From JAVJST01 sp040219295 (GTDB lineage Bacteria > Pseudomonadota > Alphaproteobacteria > Rhodospirillales > Casp-alpha2), in assembly GCA_040219295.1 (NCBI GenBank), contig JAVJST010000011.1:310001-374000 (forward strand): 64,000 nucleotides of DNA, given 5' to 3'. A model generated the notes under the pieces. The model searched no databases, was not told the DNA's origin, and saw only the letters and a program-made list of their open reading frames with translations. Within the stretch, counting starts at the first letter, position 1, and each line of letters starts with the position of its first letter. A program made the translations under genes and the position numbers. Below are positions 34,394 to 42,619 of the stretch, piece by piece.

Positions 34394-34476
34394 CCTTCGA
34401 TACGCGCTCAGCGCTACTCAGGATGAGGATGGGCTGGCGGCCTCACCCTGAGTAGGCCGGCAGGCCGTATCGAAGG
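34394..34476. repeat. Dispersed imperfect inverted repeat
   Basis: The outer arms CCTTCGATACG (34394-34404) and CGTATCGAAGG (34466-34476) and the inner arms CTACTCAGG and CCTGAGTAG pair across a central TGAGG...CCTCA. A half-element of the same type (CCTTCGTGACGCG...CAGGATGAGG) lies at about 54104-54141. It sits between the convergent DUF1244 and tadA genes and could end transcription from both sides. Confidence 0.75.
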
Positions 34477-34482
34477 GCGAGG

Positions 34483-34938
34483 TCAGCGCCGCTCGGCGAA
34501 GAAGTCCCTGAGCAGCGCCGCCGCCGCGCTTTCGTCGATCCCGCCGTAGACCTCCGGCGCGTGATGGCAGGTCGCGTGGCGGAACACGGTCGCGCCGTGC
34601 TCGACGCCGCCGCTCTTCGGATCGTAGGCCCCGAAGTAGAGCCGGCGGATGCGCGCCGCCGAGATCACCTGGGCGCACATCGCACACGGCTCCAGCGTCA
34701 CGAACACGTCGCAGTCCGGCAGCCGTGGAGCGCCGGCGCGCCGGCAGGCTTCGCGGATCGCCAGCATTTCGGCATGCGCGCTCGGATCGTTATCTTCCTC
34801 GGTGCGGTTGCCGGCGGCGGCCACGACCTCGCCGGCGGCGTCGACGACGACCGCGCCGACGGGCACCTCGCCCCGGCCCGCCGCAGCGCGCGCCTCGGCC
34901 AGCGCCAGCGCCATGTATGGGTTGATCCCGTCGCTCAT
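34483..34938 (-). CDS. tadA: tRNA adenosine(34) deaminase / nucleoside deaminase
   Basis: 151 residues from ATG 34938. The cytidine/deoxycytidylate deaminase zinc site is complete: AHAEMLAIR (HAE, zinc His and catalytic Glu) and PCAMCAQVI (two zinc Cys). VPVGAVVVD and KSGGVEHG are typical of TadA, which makes inosine at the wobble position of tRNA-Arg. Guanine deaminase-like paralogues are possible but less likely. Conserved alphaproteobacterial order tadA-rluB-rsmD supports the call; tadA is divergent from rluB. Confidence 0.88.
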   Translation of the reverse strand: MSDGINPYMALALAEARAAAGRGEVPVGAVVVDAAGEVVAAAGNRTEEDNDPSAHAEMLAIREACRRAGAPRLPDCDVFVTLEPCAMCAQVISAARIRRLYFGAYDPKSGGVEHGATVFRHATCHHAPEVYGGIDESAAAALLRDFFAERR

Positions 34939-35056
34939 GACGGCACGGTGCGGCGGGCCACGGCAAACGTCAAGGACACAGCCTCCGCATGACACGGCGC
35001 GTCCGGGCTGATACGTTCCGCCACCATTTTCAGGCGCCTTTTGACAGGAGATCGAC

Positions 35057-35824
35057 GTGCCCCGGAAATCCGGCCCCGCAGCCGACGCCAAGCCCGAACG
35101 CATCGCCAAGGTCATGGCGCGCGCCGGACTGTGTTCGCGGCGCGAGGCGGAGCGCTGGATCGAGGCCGGCCGCGTCGCGGTCGACGGGCGCAAGCTGACG
35201 ACCCCGGCGGTCACCGTGACCGAGAGCCAGATCGTCACCGTCGACGGCAAGCCGATCGCCGCCAAACCGGAAACCAAGCTGTGGCGCTACCACAAGCCCG
35301 CGGGCCTGATCGTCAGCCACGGCGACCCGGAGGGCCGGCCCACCGTGTTCGACCGGCTGCCGCCCGAGATGCCGCGGGTCGTCTCCGTCGGCCGTCTCGA
35401 CATCAACTCCGAGGGTCTGCTGCTGTTGACCAACGACGGCGAACTGGAAAGGTTGCTCGAAAGTCCGAAGACCGCGTGGACCCGCAAGTACCGGGTCCGG
35501 GTGCGCGGACGTGTCGAGCCGAAGACGCTGGCGGGGCTCGCCAACGGCGTCACGGTGTCGGGCATCAGGTACGGTCCGATCCGCGCCGAGCTCGAAACCG
35601 CCAAGCAGAAGAGCGCCGCCAACATCTGGATCTCGGTCGCCATCCAGGAAGGCAAGAACCGCGAGGTCCGCAAGGTCATGGAACATCTCGGCCTCAGCGT
35701 GAACCGGCTGATCCGCGTCGGCTACGGCCCGTTCCAGCTCGGCAACCTGGCGCGCGGCGCGGTCGAGGAGATCGGCCGCTCGGCGCTGCGTTCGAGCCTG
35801 CCCAAGGACTTCAAACTGGATTGA
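35057..35824 (+). CDS. rluB: RsuA/RluB-family rRNA pseudouridine synthase
   Basis: 255 residues from GTG 35057, with CAGGAGATCGAC just before it. An S4 RNA-binding domain comes first (ERIAKVMARAGLCSRREAER, residues 14-33). The catalytic domain follows with GRLDINSEGLLLLTNDG, where the Asp is the nucleophile, and QEGKNREVRKVMEHLG. RluB (23S rRNA position 2605) is the most likely member, as this gene usually adjoins rsmD. rsmD starts 4 bp downstream. Confidence 0.88.
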   Translation: MPRKSGPAADAKPERIAKVMARAGLCSRREAERWIEAGRVAVDGRKLTTPAVTVTESQIVTVDGKPIAAKPETKLWRYHKPAGLIVSHGDPEGRPTVFDRLPPEMPRVVSVGRLDINSEGLLLLTNDGELERLLESPKTAWTRKYRVRVRGRVEPKTLAGLANGVTVSGIRYGPIRAELETAKQKSAANIWISVAIQEGKNREVRKVMEHLGLSVNRLIRVGYGPFQLGNLARGAVEEIGRSALRSSLPKDFKLD

Positions 35825-35828
35825 CCGC

Positions 35829-36392
35829 ATGAAGATCGTCGCCGGCAGGTTTCGCGGTCGAACGCTCGAGGCGCCGAAGGGCCGGGATGTCCGCCCGACC
35901 AGTTCGCGGGTGCGCGAGGCGGTGTTCAACATTCTCGAGAACGGTAAACCGGCCCTCGATCTCGCGGGCATCGTCGTGCTCGACCTGTTCGCCGGCACCG
36001 GCGCGCTCGGCTTCGAGGCGCTGTCGCGCGGCGCCGTCAGGGCCATCTTCCTCGACCGCGCGGCGGAGCCGCTGGCGCTGATCCGGCGCAACGCCGGCCG
36101 GCTCGGCATCCCGGACGAGTGCGTGACCCTGAAGCTCGATTCGTCGAAGCTCGGGCCGCCGCCCCGGGTCGCGCCGGCCGCCGATCTCGCGTTTCTCGAT
36201 CCGCCCTACGGCCTCGGCTTGGTCGAACCGGCGCTGCTCGGTCTGGCGCGCAACGGCTGGCTGAACGACGGCGCCGTCGTCGTCTGCGAAACGCCGGCCA
36301 GGACGGATGTCGGCAGGGTCTCGGGCTACGAGGTCCTCGATGTGCGCGACTACGGCGCGGCGCGGGTGACGTTCTTGTCGTTCGCCGCCTGA
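35829..36392 (+). CDS. rsmD: 16S rRNA (guanine(966)-N2)-methyltransferase
   Basis: 187 residues. MKIVAGRFRGRTLEAPKG and RPTSSRVREAVFNIL are the classic RsmD N-terminus. LDLFAGTGALGFEALSRG is the SAM site, and FLDPPYGLG holds the catalytic (D/N)PPY motif. It modifies the small ribosomal subunit. Its 3' third is duplicated, in altered form, at 36995-37228. Confidence 0.94.
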   Translation: MKIVAGRFRGRTLEAPKGRDVRPTSSRVREAVFNILENGKPALDLAGIVVLDLFAGTGALGFEALSRGAVRAIFLDRAAEPLALIRRNAGRLGIPDECVTLKLDSSKLGPPPRVAPAADLAFLDPPYGLGLVEPALLGLARNGWLNDGAVVVCETPARTDVGRVSGYEVLDVRDYGAARVTFLSFAA

Positions 36393-36452
36393 CTACCTAG
36401 ACTTGAGCTTCCGGATGAGCGCGCATCCCCGTGAAGTAGTGAAAGAAGTGCC

Positions 36453-36806
36453 ATGAACGTCCTACTCGTCGATGACGATCCCGTTTCCCGCGAAACCATC
36501 AAACTTTTCCTGCAAACCAAGTTGTGCCACGTGGAGGAAGCCGCCGGCGGGAAGCAGGCCGTGATTGAGGCGTTGCGGGTTCAGCCCGACCTCATCCTCA
36601 TGGACCTGATCATGCCGGATATGGACGGAGTCGAGGCCATCAGGATCCTGAAGTCGATGAGCTGGACGAAAACGATCAAGTTCTTTGCGATTACCGCGAG
36701 CGAAAAACCGGATCTGCACGATGCCGCTCTCGAGGCCGGCGCGGATGTCGTCCTCGGCAAGCCGTTCGACCTCGAGGAGTTCGGGCGTCTGGCGGGTATC
36801 GCGTGA
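36453..36806 (+). CDS. Single-domain response regulator (CheY-like)
   Basis: 117 residues forming one receiver domain: acidic pocket VDDDP at 6-10, phosphoacceptor Asp in LILMDLIMPDMDGVEA at about 51, Thr/Ser switch in AITAS, and the conserved Lys in GKPFD. No output domain. A sensor kinase is not nearby; the orphan HisKA protein at 25409 is far off. It lies between rsmD and the mutL fragment, where rsmD and mutL would otherwise be neighbours. It seems to belong to the host version of the locus. Confidence 0.92.
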   Translation: MNVLLVDDDPVSRETIKLFLQTKLCHVEEAAGGKQAVIEALRVQPDLILMDLIMPDMDGVEAIRILKSMSWTKTIKFFAITASEKPDLHDAALEAGADVVLGKPFDLEEFGRLAGIA

Positions 36807-36822
36807 CGGAAATCCGCCTTTT

Positions 36823-37000
36823 CTAACGTCGCCCGAACAGCTTCTCGATGTCCTCGAGCCGGAGCTCGACGTAGGTCGGGCGGCCGTGGCTGCACTGGCC
36901 GGAGTGCGGCGTCGCCTCCATCTCGCGCAGCAACGCGTTCATTTCCTCGCCCGTCAGGTGGCGGCCCGACCGGATCGAGCCGTGGCACGCCATCGTCGCA
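36823..37000 (-). pseudogene. 3' fragment of mutL
   Basis: About 59 codons of the MutL C-terminus, including CSHGRPTYVEL and the end KLFGRR-stop, repeated from the intact gene whose matching part is 39050-39228. The copies differ at a handful of bases, several of them synonymous (for example CTG/TTG, and AGG CGC versus CGA CGT in the last codons). There is no start. The fragment breaks at 36994-37001 and runs into rsmD sequence. Confidence 0.9.
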
Positions 37001-37228
37001 CCGGCCGCCGATTCCGCGTTTCTCGATCTGCCCTACGGCCTCGGCCTGGTCGAACCGGCGCTGCTCGGCCTGGCGCGCAACGGCTGGCTGAACGACGGCG
37101 CCGTCGTCGTCTGCGAAACGCCGGCCAGGACGGATGTCGGCAGGGTCTCGGGCTACGAGGTCCTCGACGTGCGCGACTACGGCGCGGCGCGGGTGACGTT
37201 CCTACGGTTTTCCGACGCCGGAACGTAG
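36995..37228 (+). pseudogene. 3' fragment of rsmD
   Basis: About 77 codons matching 36175-36392 of intact rsmD nearly base for base, with several synonymous changes. The motif DPPY has become DLPY, and the tail reads TFLRFSDAGT instead of TFLSFAA. It has no start and cannot encode an active enzyme. It directly joins the mutL fragment and precedes the mercury-type module. Confidence 0.9.
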
Positions 37229-37324
37229 CGGGACAGAATGGTCATGGGGTTTCGATGGTCCTGTCTCGATCGTCGCCAGGCGATCGTTTCAGGTCTCGAC
37301 GCCGGCAAGACTCCAGGTGCATCA

Positions 37325-37342
37325 CCCCCGCGAAGGCGGGGG
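37325..37342. repeat. Short intergenic palindrome (CCCCCGC-GAAG-GCGGGGG)
   Basis: 7-bp arms around GAAG, followed by TCCAG. Elements of this kind are widespread in alphaproteobacterial intergenic DNA. It lies between the rsmD fragment and the merR promoter and could also stop readthrough. Confidence 0.6.
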
Positions 37343-37377
37343 TCCAGCCCTCGGAACAACAACCTCTGAATAGGCCC

Positions 37378-37409
37378 TTGACCCTAAAGCTAACTTCAGG
37401 GTGTAGACT
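37378..37409 (+). promoter_or_regulatory. MerR-family promoter/operator of the mer-like module
   Basis: TTGACC, a 20-base spacer and TAGACT: the overlong spacer typical of MerR-activated promoters. The spacer holds a dyad, ACCCTAAAG-CTAA-CTTCAGGGT (37381-37402), with one mismatch between the arms. It lies about 28 bp before merR, so the regulator would control its own operon. Confidence 0.8.
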
Positions 37410-37437
37410 CCACTTCGTTGGCAAGTAGGAGGGAACA

Positions 37438-37857
37438 GTGTTGAACATTGGCGAAGCCGCGCGACAAGGCGGCGTGAGTGTTGAAACGCTGCGATACTAT
37501 GAGCAGCAGGGCCTTGTCGTATCTCCCGACCGGGACGCCAACGGCTATCGCAAGTACGTGCCGGATGTTGTTCGGCGTATCCGGTTCATCAAGCGTGCGC
37601 AGGACGTCGGCTTCACCCTGCGTGATATCGGCGAGCTTTTATCTCTCAAAGCCGACCCCGGAGCATCGTGCAGCGACGTTCGGGACAGGGCGCTCGGGAA
37701 GCTCCATGAGATTGAAGAGAAGATCGAAGTTCTTTCTCGCATGCACGACCTGCTCAGCACATGGGCCGACGCCTGTCCGAGCAGGGGCCCCGTGGATGCG
37801 TGTCCGATCCTGGATGCATTAGACCGCGAGGACGAGATCTGTGATGCCAAACGTTGA
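37438..37857 (+). CDS. merR: MerR-type mercury(II)-responsive regulator
   Basis: 139 residues from GTG 37438, with AGGAGGGA upstream. The winged-helix N-terminus is NIGEAARQGGVSVETLRYYE. Cys78, Cys113 and Cys122 have the same 35 and 9 spacing as the Hg-binding triad of MerR (Cys82, 117, 126), within ACPSRGPVDACPIL. It should twist the promoter upstream open on binding Hg(II). Other thiophilic metals cannot be ruled out. It heads a three-gene operon and overlaps the next start by 14 bp. Confidence 0.88.
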   Translation: MLNIGEAARQGGVSVETLRYYEQQGLVVSPDRDANGYRKYVPDVVRRIRFIKRAQDVGFTLRDIGELLSLKADPGASCSDVRDRALGKLHEIEEKIEVLSRMHDLLSTWADACPSRGPVDACPILDALDREDEICDAKR

Positions 37858-38584
37858 GTTCATCTACGAACAAACCTGCCCATTCGTCCGTGACGCGAGA
37901 CGACGACTGATTGAAGGATTCAACCAGTTGGGCCTGATGCCGCGCTGGTCGGAATGGGAAGTTTCTGATCCTCATGCCCCGGAACACGTGCGCGGACTGG
38001 GCTCTCCGACCATCCTGATAGATGGCCGCGATGTATCGGGTTCGCCTCGCGAGGAAACAGAGAACTGTTGCCGTATCTACACCTTGAACGACGAGCCGCG
38101 AGGCGTCCCGCCGCTGGAAATGGTTGTCGAGGCCCTGAAAGCGTCCGGCGCCCCTGAACAGATCCCGTCGCCACGCGAACGGTCGATCCTCCGTTCCCAT
38201 GCGGCGCTTCTGCCCGCCGTCGGCTTGGCGGCACTTCCGAAGCTTACGTGCCCTGCTTGCTGGCCCGCGTACGCAGGGGTCTTGAGCAGTTTCGGCATCG
38301 GGTTCGTCAACTACACCCCCTATCTTCTACCGTTGACCGCCGGGTTCCTCGCGATCTCCATACTCTCGCTGGCCTATAGGGCCGAGAATCGTCGCGGGTA
38401 CGGGCCGTTTCTCCTGGGCGTCGCAGCGGGGTTCACGGTGGTTATCGGTAAATTCGGCTTCGACAACGATGCGGCTATGTGGGCCGGACTCGCGACGCTT
38501 GTCGTTTCCTCATTATGGAACAGTTGGCCCAGGCAGAGGTCGGACGACGAAGCGGCGGTGGCGTGCGGAGTCTGCGCCAGATAA
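37844..38584 (+). CDS. Thioredoxin-like domain fused to MerC-like membrane domain
   Basis: 246 residues from ATG 37844; a GTG one codon upstream is also possible. Residues 1-100 are a thioredoxin-like fold with FIYEQTCPFVRDAR at the N-terminus, the cis-Pro loop GSPTILIDGRDV, and NCCRIY. Residues 115-235 hold three or four transmembrane segments. The first has a Cys pair, KLTCPACWPAYAG, like the Hg-binding pair in MerC/MerT transporters. A Cys-x-x-Cys also closes the chain (CGVCAR). A role in moving Hg(II) or an organomercurial across the inner membrane, with thiol transfer, is likely. It overlaps merR by 14 bp. Confidence 0.65.
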   Translation: MPNVEFIYEQTCPFVRDARRRLIEGFNQLGLMPRWSEWEVSDPHAPEHVRGLGSPTILIDGRDVSGSPREETENCCRIYTLNDEPRGVPPLEMVVEALKASGAPEQIPSPRERSILRSHAALLPAVGLAALPKLTCPACWPAYAGVLSSFGIGFVNYTPYLLPLTAGFLAISILSLAYRAENRRGYGPFLLGVAAGFTVVIGKFGFDNDAAMWAGLATLVVSSLWNSWPRQRSDDEAAVACGVCAR

Positions 38585-38628
38585 TGCACCGTCCGCCGGA
38601 AATTTTACTTCGGGAAAGGAGACGGAGA

Positions 38629-38892
38629 ATGCTTGAGAAGCGAAGGATTGAAGTTTTCACCGCCGGGTGCGGTTTGTGCGAAGACACCATAGAGATGGTG
38701 GAAAGCGCAGCATGTTCATCATGCGACGTGACCATCCTCGACATGAAGGACGCTGAGACGATCGCCCGTGCCATGGAGCTGGGCGTGAAGTCGGTTCCTG
38801 CCGTCGCGATCGACGGAGTCCTCGCGTCATGTTGCTCGGGACGCGGCGTTGACCTGGAAACGTTGAAGGCCGCCGGACTGGGTCGAGCTTAG
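38629..38892 (+). CDS. Small thioredoxin/glutaredoxin-like protein
   Basis: 87 residues from ATG 38629, with GAAAGGAGACGGAG as a strong ribosome-binding site. The redox pair is CGLC (TAGCGLCEDTIEMV), with further Cys in CSSC and SCC. The cis-Pro loop is VKSVPAVAIDG. Such mini-thioredoxins occur in mercury-resistance clusters and may pass Hg(II) or electrons. It is the last gene of the module. No mercuric reductase (merA) or lyase (merB) follows. Confidence 0.7.
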   Translation: MLEKRRIEVFTAGCGLCEDTIEMVESAACSSCDVTILDMKDAETIARAMELGVKSVPAVAIDGVLASCCSGRGVDLETLKAAGLGRA

Positions 38893-39003
38893 TTGACTTA
38901 CTCTCGTGAACGGCTGCATTTCGCAAGGTGAGCGGACATCAGCGGGCTGATGGCCGATGATGGCTCCTGGCCACAACCGGACGCCCACACGTCTCATCGT
39001 GTC

Positions 39004-39020
39004 TGGCCGTTGAACGGCCA
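39004..39020. repeat. Short perfect palindrome past the mer-like module
   Basis: TGGCCGTT and AACGGCCA around a single G. It lies between the convergent mini-thioredoxin and mutL genes. No U-run follows on either strand, so it is not a standard terminator. Confidence 0.4.
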
Positions 39021-39049
39021 AGCCGGACATCCGGGACGCCGCCGATCCG

Positions 39050-40882
39050 CTAGCGCCTCCCGAACAGCTTCTCGATGTCCTCGAGCCGGAGCTCGACGTA
39101 GGTCGGGCGGCCGTGGCTGCACTGGCCGGAGTGCGGCGTCGCCTCCATCTCGCGCAGCAGCGCGTTCATTTCCTCGCCCGTCAGGCGGCGGCCCGACCGG
39201 ATCGAGCCGTGGCACGCCATGGTCGCGCACACGTCGCCGAGCCGGTTCTTGATGGCGATCGCCTCGTCGTACTCGGCGAGGTCGTCGGCGAGATCCCGGA
39301 GCAGCCCCTGCACGTCGACCTCGCCCAGCATCGCCGGCGTCTCGCGCACCATCACCGCGCCGTGGCCGAAACCCTCGATGACGAGGCCGAGCTCGGCGAG
39401 CTCGTCGGCGCGGTCGAGCAGATGCCCGGCGGCGTCCTCGCCGAGCTCGACGATGTCCGGGATCAAGAGCCCCTGGCGCGGCACGCCGCTGCCCTCGAGC
39501 GCCTTCTTGATGCGTTCGTGCACCAGGCGTTCGTGCGCCGCGTGCTGGTCGACGATGACGATGCCGTCGGCGGTCTGGGCGACGACATAGGTCTCGTGCA
39601 CTTGGGCGCGGGCGACGCCGAGTGGGTAGTCGGCGGGCGGCGCATCGGCCTCGGCGGGCCGTGCATCGTCGTGGTAACGCGCCGTCGGCTGATCCGAAAG
39701 ACCCGGCAATGGCGCGTGCAGCACATCGGCGTGGCGCGCCAGCGCCGCGCTGCCGCCGCCCCATGACGACGGAGCATAAGACGGTCCGGAGTTCGGAAAC
39801 GGCCGTGACGGCGTCTGTCCCGGCCGGAAGGCGCCCAGGGTCTGGCCCGCCACCGTCGTCGAGGCGCGGTGGCCGGCCTCGGCCAGCGCGTGCTTCAGCG
39901 CACCGACGATCAGACCGCGCACCGATCCGGCGTCACGGAAACGCACCTCGGTCTTGGCCGGGTGCACGTTGACGTCGACTTCCGATGCCGGGATATCGAG
40001 GAACAGCGCGACCAGCGGGTGGCGGTCGTGGCTCAGGAAATCGCGGTAGGCGCCGCGCACCGCGCCAACGATCAGCTTGTCGCGCACCGGGCGGCCGTTG
40101 ACGAACAGGAACTGCATCGCCGCGTTGCCGCGGTTGAAGGTCGGCAGCGAGGCATAACCCGAAAGCCGCACCTCGCCGCGCCCCGAATCCCGGACGGCGT
40201 CGATCGGCATGGCGTTGTCGGCGAAGTCGCGGCCCATGATCGCCGCCAACCGGCGCAGCCGGGTCTCGAACAGGTCGCCGGACGAGGCGGCGAGGTCGAT
40301 GCTGCGGCGGCTGCCGTCGGACAGCGTGAAGCCGATCTCGGGATGCGCCATCGCCAGCCGGTTGACGGTCTCGGCGATGCGGCTCATCTCCGTGCGCACG
40401 GTCTTGAGGAACTTGAGCCGGGCCGGCGTCGCATAGAACAGGTCGGCGACCTCGACCCGCGTGCCCTTGCCGAGGGCCGCCGGCGCCGGCGGCGTCACCT
40501 TGCCGGCATCGACCTTGAGGGTCCAGGCCTCGTCCGCACCCGACTTGCGCGACGTGATCGTCACCCGCGCAACCGAGCCGATCGACGGCAGGGCCTCGCC
40601 CCGGAAACCGAGCGAGCGGATGTCCACCAGGTCGTCATCGGGGAGCTTCGACGTCGCGTGGCGTTCGATCGCCAGGGACATCTCGTCGGGCGCCATGCCG
40701 CCGCCGTCGTCGGTCACGCTGAGATAGGTCTGCCCGCCGTCGCGCGCGACGACATCGATGGCCGACGCGCCCGCGTCGATGGCGTTCTCGATCAGCTCCT
40801 TGGCGACCGACGCGGGGCGTTCGACGACCTCGCCCGCCGCGATGCGGTTGACCAGATGTTCCGGCAGCCGGCGGATCGCCAA
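39050..40882 (-). CDS. mutL: DNA mismatch repair protein MutL
   Basis: 610 residues. The GHKL ATPase is at the N-terminus: IAAGEVVERPASVAKELIEN, VTDDGGGM and GFRGEALPS. The C-terminus has the endonuclease-type motifs DQHAAHERLVHE (DQHA(x)2E(x)4E), ACHGSIRSGR and CSHGRPT. The protein therefore probably nicks DNA itself, as in organisms lacking MutH. The 3' end is duplicated in the fragment at 36823-37000. pgi lies immediately upstream with 9 bp between the genes, so the two are likely co-transcribed. Confidence 0.94.
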   Translation of the reverse strand: MAIRRLPEHLVNRIAAGEVVERPASVAKELIENAIDAGASAIDVVARDGGQTYLSVTDDGGGMAPDEMSLAIERHATSKLPDDDLVDIRSLGFRGEALPSIGSVARVTITSRKSGADEAWTLKVDAGKVTPPAPAALGKGTRVEVADLFYATPARLKFLKTVRTEMSRIAETVNRLAMAHPEIGFTLSDGSRRSIDLAASSGDLFETRLRRLAAIMGRDFADNAMPIDAVRDSGRGEVRLSGYASLPTFNRGNAAMQFLFVNGRPVRDKLIVGAVRGAYRDFLSHDRHPLVALFLDIPASEVDVNVHPAKTEVRFRDAGSVRGLIVGALKHALAEAGHRASTTVAGQTLGAFRPGQTPSRPFPNSGPSYAPSSWGGGSAALARHADVLHAPLPGLSDQPTARYHDDARPAEADAPPADYPLGVARAQVHETYVVAQTADGIVIVDQHAAHERLVHERIKKALEGSGVPRQGLLIPDIVELGEDAAGHLLDRADELAELGLVIEGFGHGAVMVRETPAMLGEVDVQGLLRDLADDLAEYDEAIAIKNRLGDVCATMACHGSIRSGRRLTGEEMNALLREMEATPHSGQCSHGRPTYVELRLEDIEKLFGRR

Positions 40883-40891
40883 CGTCGCCCC

Positions 40892-42493
40892 CTATCCCCT
40901 GTCCTTGAATCCGCGCAGGTGATCGATCAGCCCGGCGCTCGACTGATCGCGTTCGTCGCGCGAATCGTTGTAGCCCATCAGCGCGCGTTCGATGTCGCCC
41001 GCCAGCTTCTTGCCGCGCTCGACGCCCCACTGGTCGAACGGGTTGATGCCCCACAGCACGCCGGCGACGAACACGCGATGTTCGTAAAGCGCCAGCAGCA
41101 TGCCGAGGGTGCGCGGCGACAACTCGTCGAGCAGGATGGTGGTCGACGGGTGATCGCCGCCGAGCGCCCGGTGCGACGCCAAACGTTTGTCCTTGCCGCC
41201 GTCGTAGCCGCGCATCAGGGCCTCGCCCTGGGCGATCAGGTTGGCGAGCTGGCGCTCGTGATGCACCGGCAGGTCGTGGCCGGGTCGCGCGCAGCCGATG
41301 AACTCGACCGTGAACCGCCGGGTGCCCTGATGCAGCGCCTGGAAGAAGCCGTGCTGGGCGTCGGAGCCGACGCCGCCGAAGACGATCGGCGCGGTGTGGC
41401 GGTTGACCGGCAGGCCGTCGTTGCCGACCCGCTTGCCGAGGCTTTCCATCTCGAGCTGTTGGAGGTGCGGCGGCACGTGCCTGAGCCGGGCGTCGTAGGC
41501 GATGATGGCGCGCGCGTCGATGTCCTCGATCGAACCGGTCCACGCGTCGAGAGTGCCGAGCATCAGCGGCAGGTTCTCGCGGAACGGCGCGCTGCGGAAG
41601 TGCTCGTCCATGGCATGCGCGCCGTCGATGAGCGCGCGGAATCCGTTCATGCCGATGGCGACCGCGATCGGCAGGCCGACGGCCGACCACAGCGAGAACC
41701 GGCCGCCGACGGATTCCGGAATCGGCAGGATGCCGTCGTCGTCGAAACCGAAGGCCCTGGCGCGCTCGCGGCTCGCGGTGATGGCGATCATCTGCCTGTT
41801 CCAGGCGGCGCCGAAGCGGCGTTCGAGCCAGTCGCGGGCGGTCGCGCCGTTGGTCAGGGTTTCCTCGGTGCCGAAGCTCTTGGAGGCGAGCGTGAAGTGG
41901 GTCGTTTCGGGGTCGAGTTCGGCGAGGGTCCCGGCGATCTCGTGACCGTCCATGTTGCCGACGAAATGGACCCGGGGATCGGCCTGCGCCCCGGCCAGCG
42001 CCGAAACCACGGCGCGGGGGCCGAGCTCCGAGCCGCCGATGCCGAGGTGCACCAGGGTCTTGAGCGGCTTGCCGGTGACGCCGAGGCGTTCGCGGCCGCG
42101 GATATCGGCGGCCATGGCCTGCATGGTCGCGAGGCTGGTTGCGAACTCGATCCCCGCTTTCGGGTTGCGGAGTTCGGTATGCAACGCCGCGCGGTTCTCC
42201 GTGGCGTTGACCCGGCCACCCGAGAACAGCGCCTCGCGCGCCGGTGCGACGCCGGCCGCCTCGACGAGCTGCTCCAGAAGGTCGAGCGAGGTTTCGCTCA
42301 GGCGCGACCGCGACATGTCGACGAAGACGCCCTCGATGCGGCGGCTGAATTGCGCGAAGCGTTCCGGGTTGTTGGCGAACAGGCTGTCGATGCGGCGCTT
42401 GCCCTGTTCGCGTCCGTGCTTCTCGACGGCGGACCACGCCGCTTCCCGGGCGATCGCCAGGTCGGCGTCAAACGGATCGAAAGGCTCGCTCAT
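40892..42493 (-). CDS. pgi: Glucose-6-phosphate isomerase
   Basis: 533 residues from ATG 42493. Motifs are LVHLGIGGSELGPRAV, SKSFGTEETLTN for the sugar phosphate, the family signature segment ESVGGRFSLWSAVGLP, HQGTRRFTVEFIG with the catalytic His, and the C-terminal GINPFDQWGVERGKKLA. It interconverts glucose 6-phosphate and fructose 6-phosphate. The in-frame codons upstream of 42493 are unlikely to be translated. It leads a two-gene unit with mutL. Confidence 0.95.
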   Translation of the reverse strand: MSEPFDPFDADLAIAREAAWSAVEKHGREQGKRRIDSLFANNPERFAQFSRRIEGVFVDMSRSRLSETSLDLLEQLVEAAGVAPAREALFSGGRVNATENRAALHTELRNPKAGIEFATSLATMQAMAADIRGRERLGVTGKPLKTLVHLGIGGSELGPRAVVSALAGAQADPRVHFVGNMDGHEIAGTLAELDPETTHFTLASKSFGTEETLTNGATARDWLERRFGAAWNRQMIAITASRERARAFGFDDDGILPIPESVGGRFSLWSAVGLPIAVAIGMNGFRALIDGAHAMDEHFRSAPFRENLPLMLGTLDAWTGSIEDIDARAIIAYDARLRHVPPHLQQLEMESLGKRVGNDGLPVNRHTAPIVFGGVGSDAQHGFFQALHQGTRRFTVEFIGCARPGHDLPVHHERQLANLIAQGEALMRGYDGGKDKRLASHRALGGDHPSTTILLDELSPRTLGMLLALYEHRVFVAGVLWGINPFDQWGVERGKKLAGDIERALMGYNDSRDERDQSSAGLIDHLRGFKDRG

Positions 42494-42619
42494 GCAGGGT
42501 ATCCGGAACAGGAAGGCGACAGTGATACTCGGCGGCATCCTAGCAAAGGCCCGGATGACCAGCCAGCGAAGGCTTGTCCACAGCTTCGGAAAGTCAGGGT
42601 GGGCGCGGCTTTCCGCTGA

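Noticed and set aside
36685..37428. 247-codon plus-strand frame spanning the CheY gene, mutL fragment and rsmD fragment
   Set aside because: It is out of frame with CheY, antisense to the mutL fragment and only in frame with the rsmD fragment. It is a chance product of the junction in GC-rich DNA.
39869..42619. 916-codon plus-strand frame antisense to mutL and pgi
   Set aside because: No domains and biased composition; both genes on the other strand are intact.
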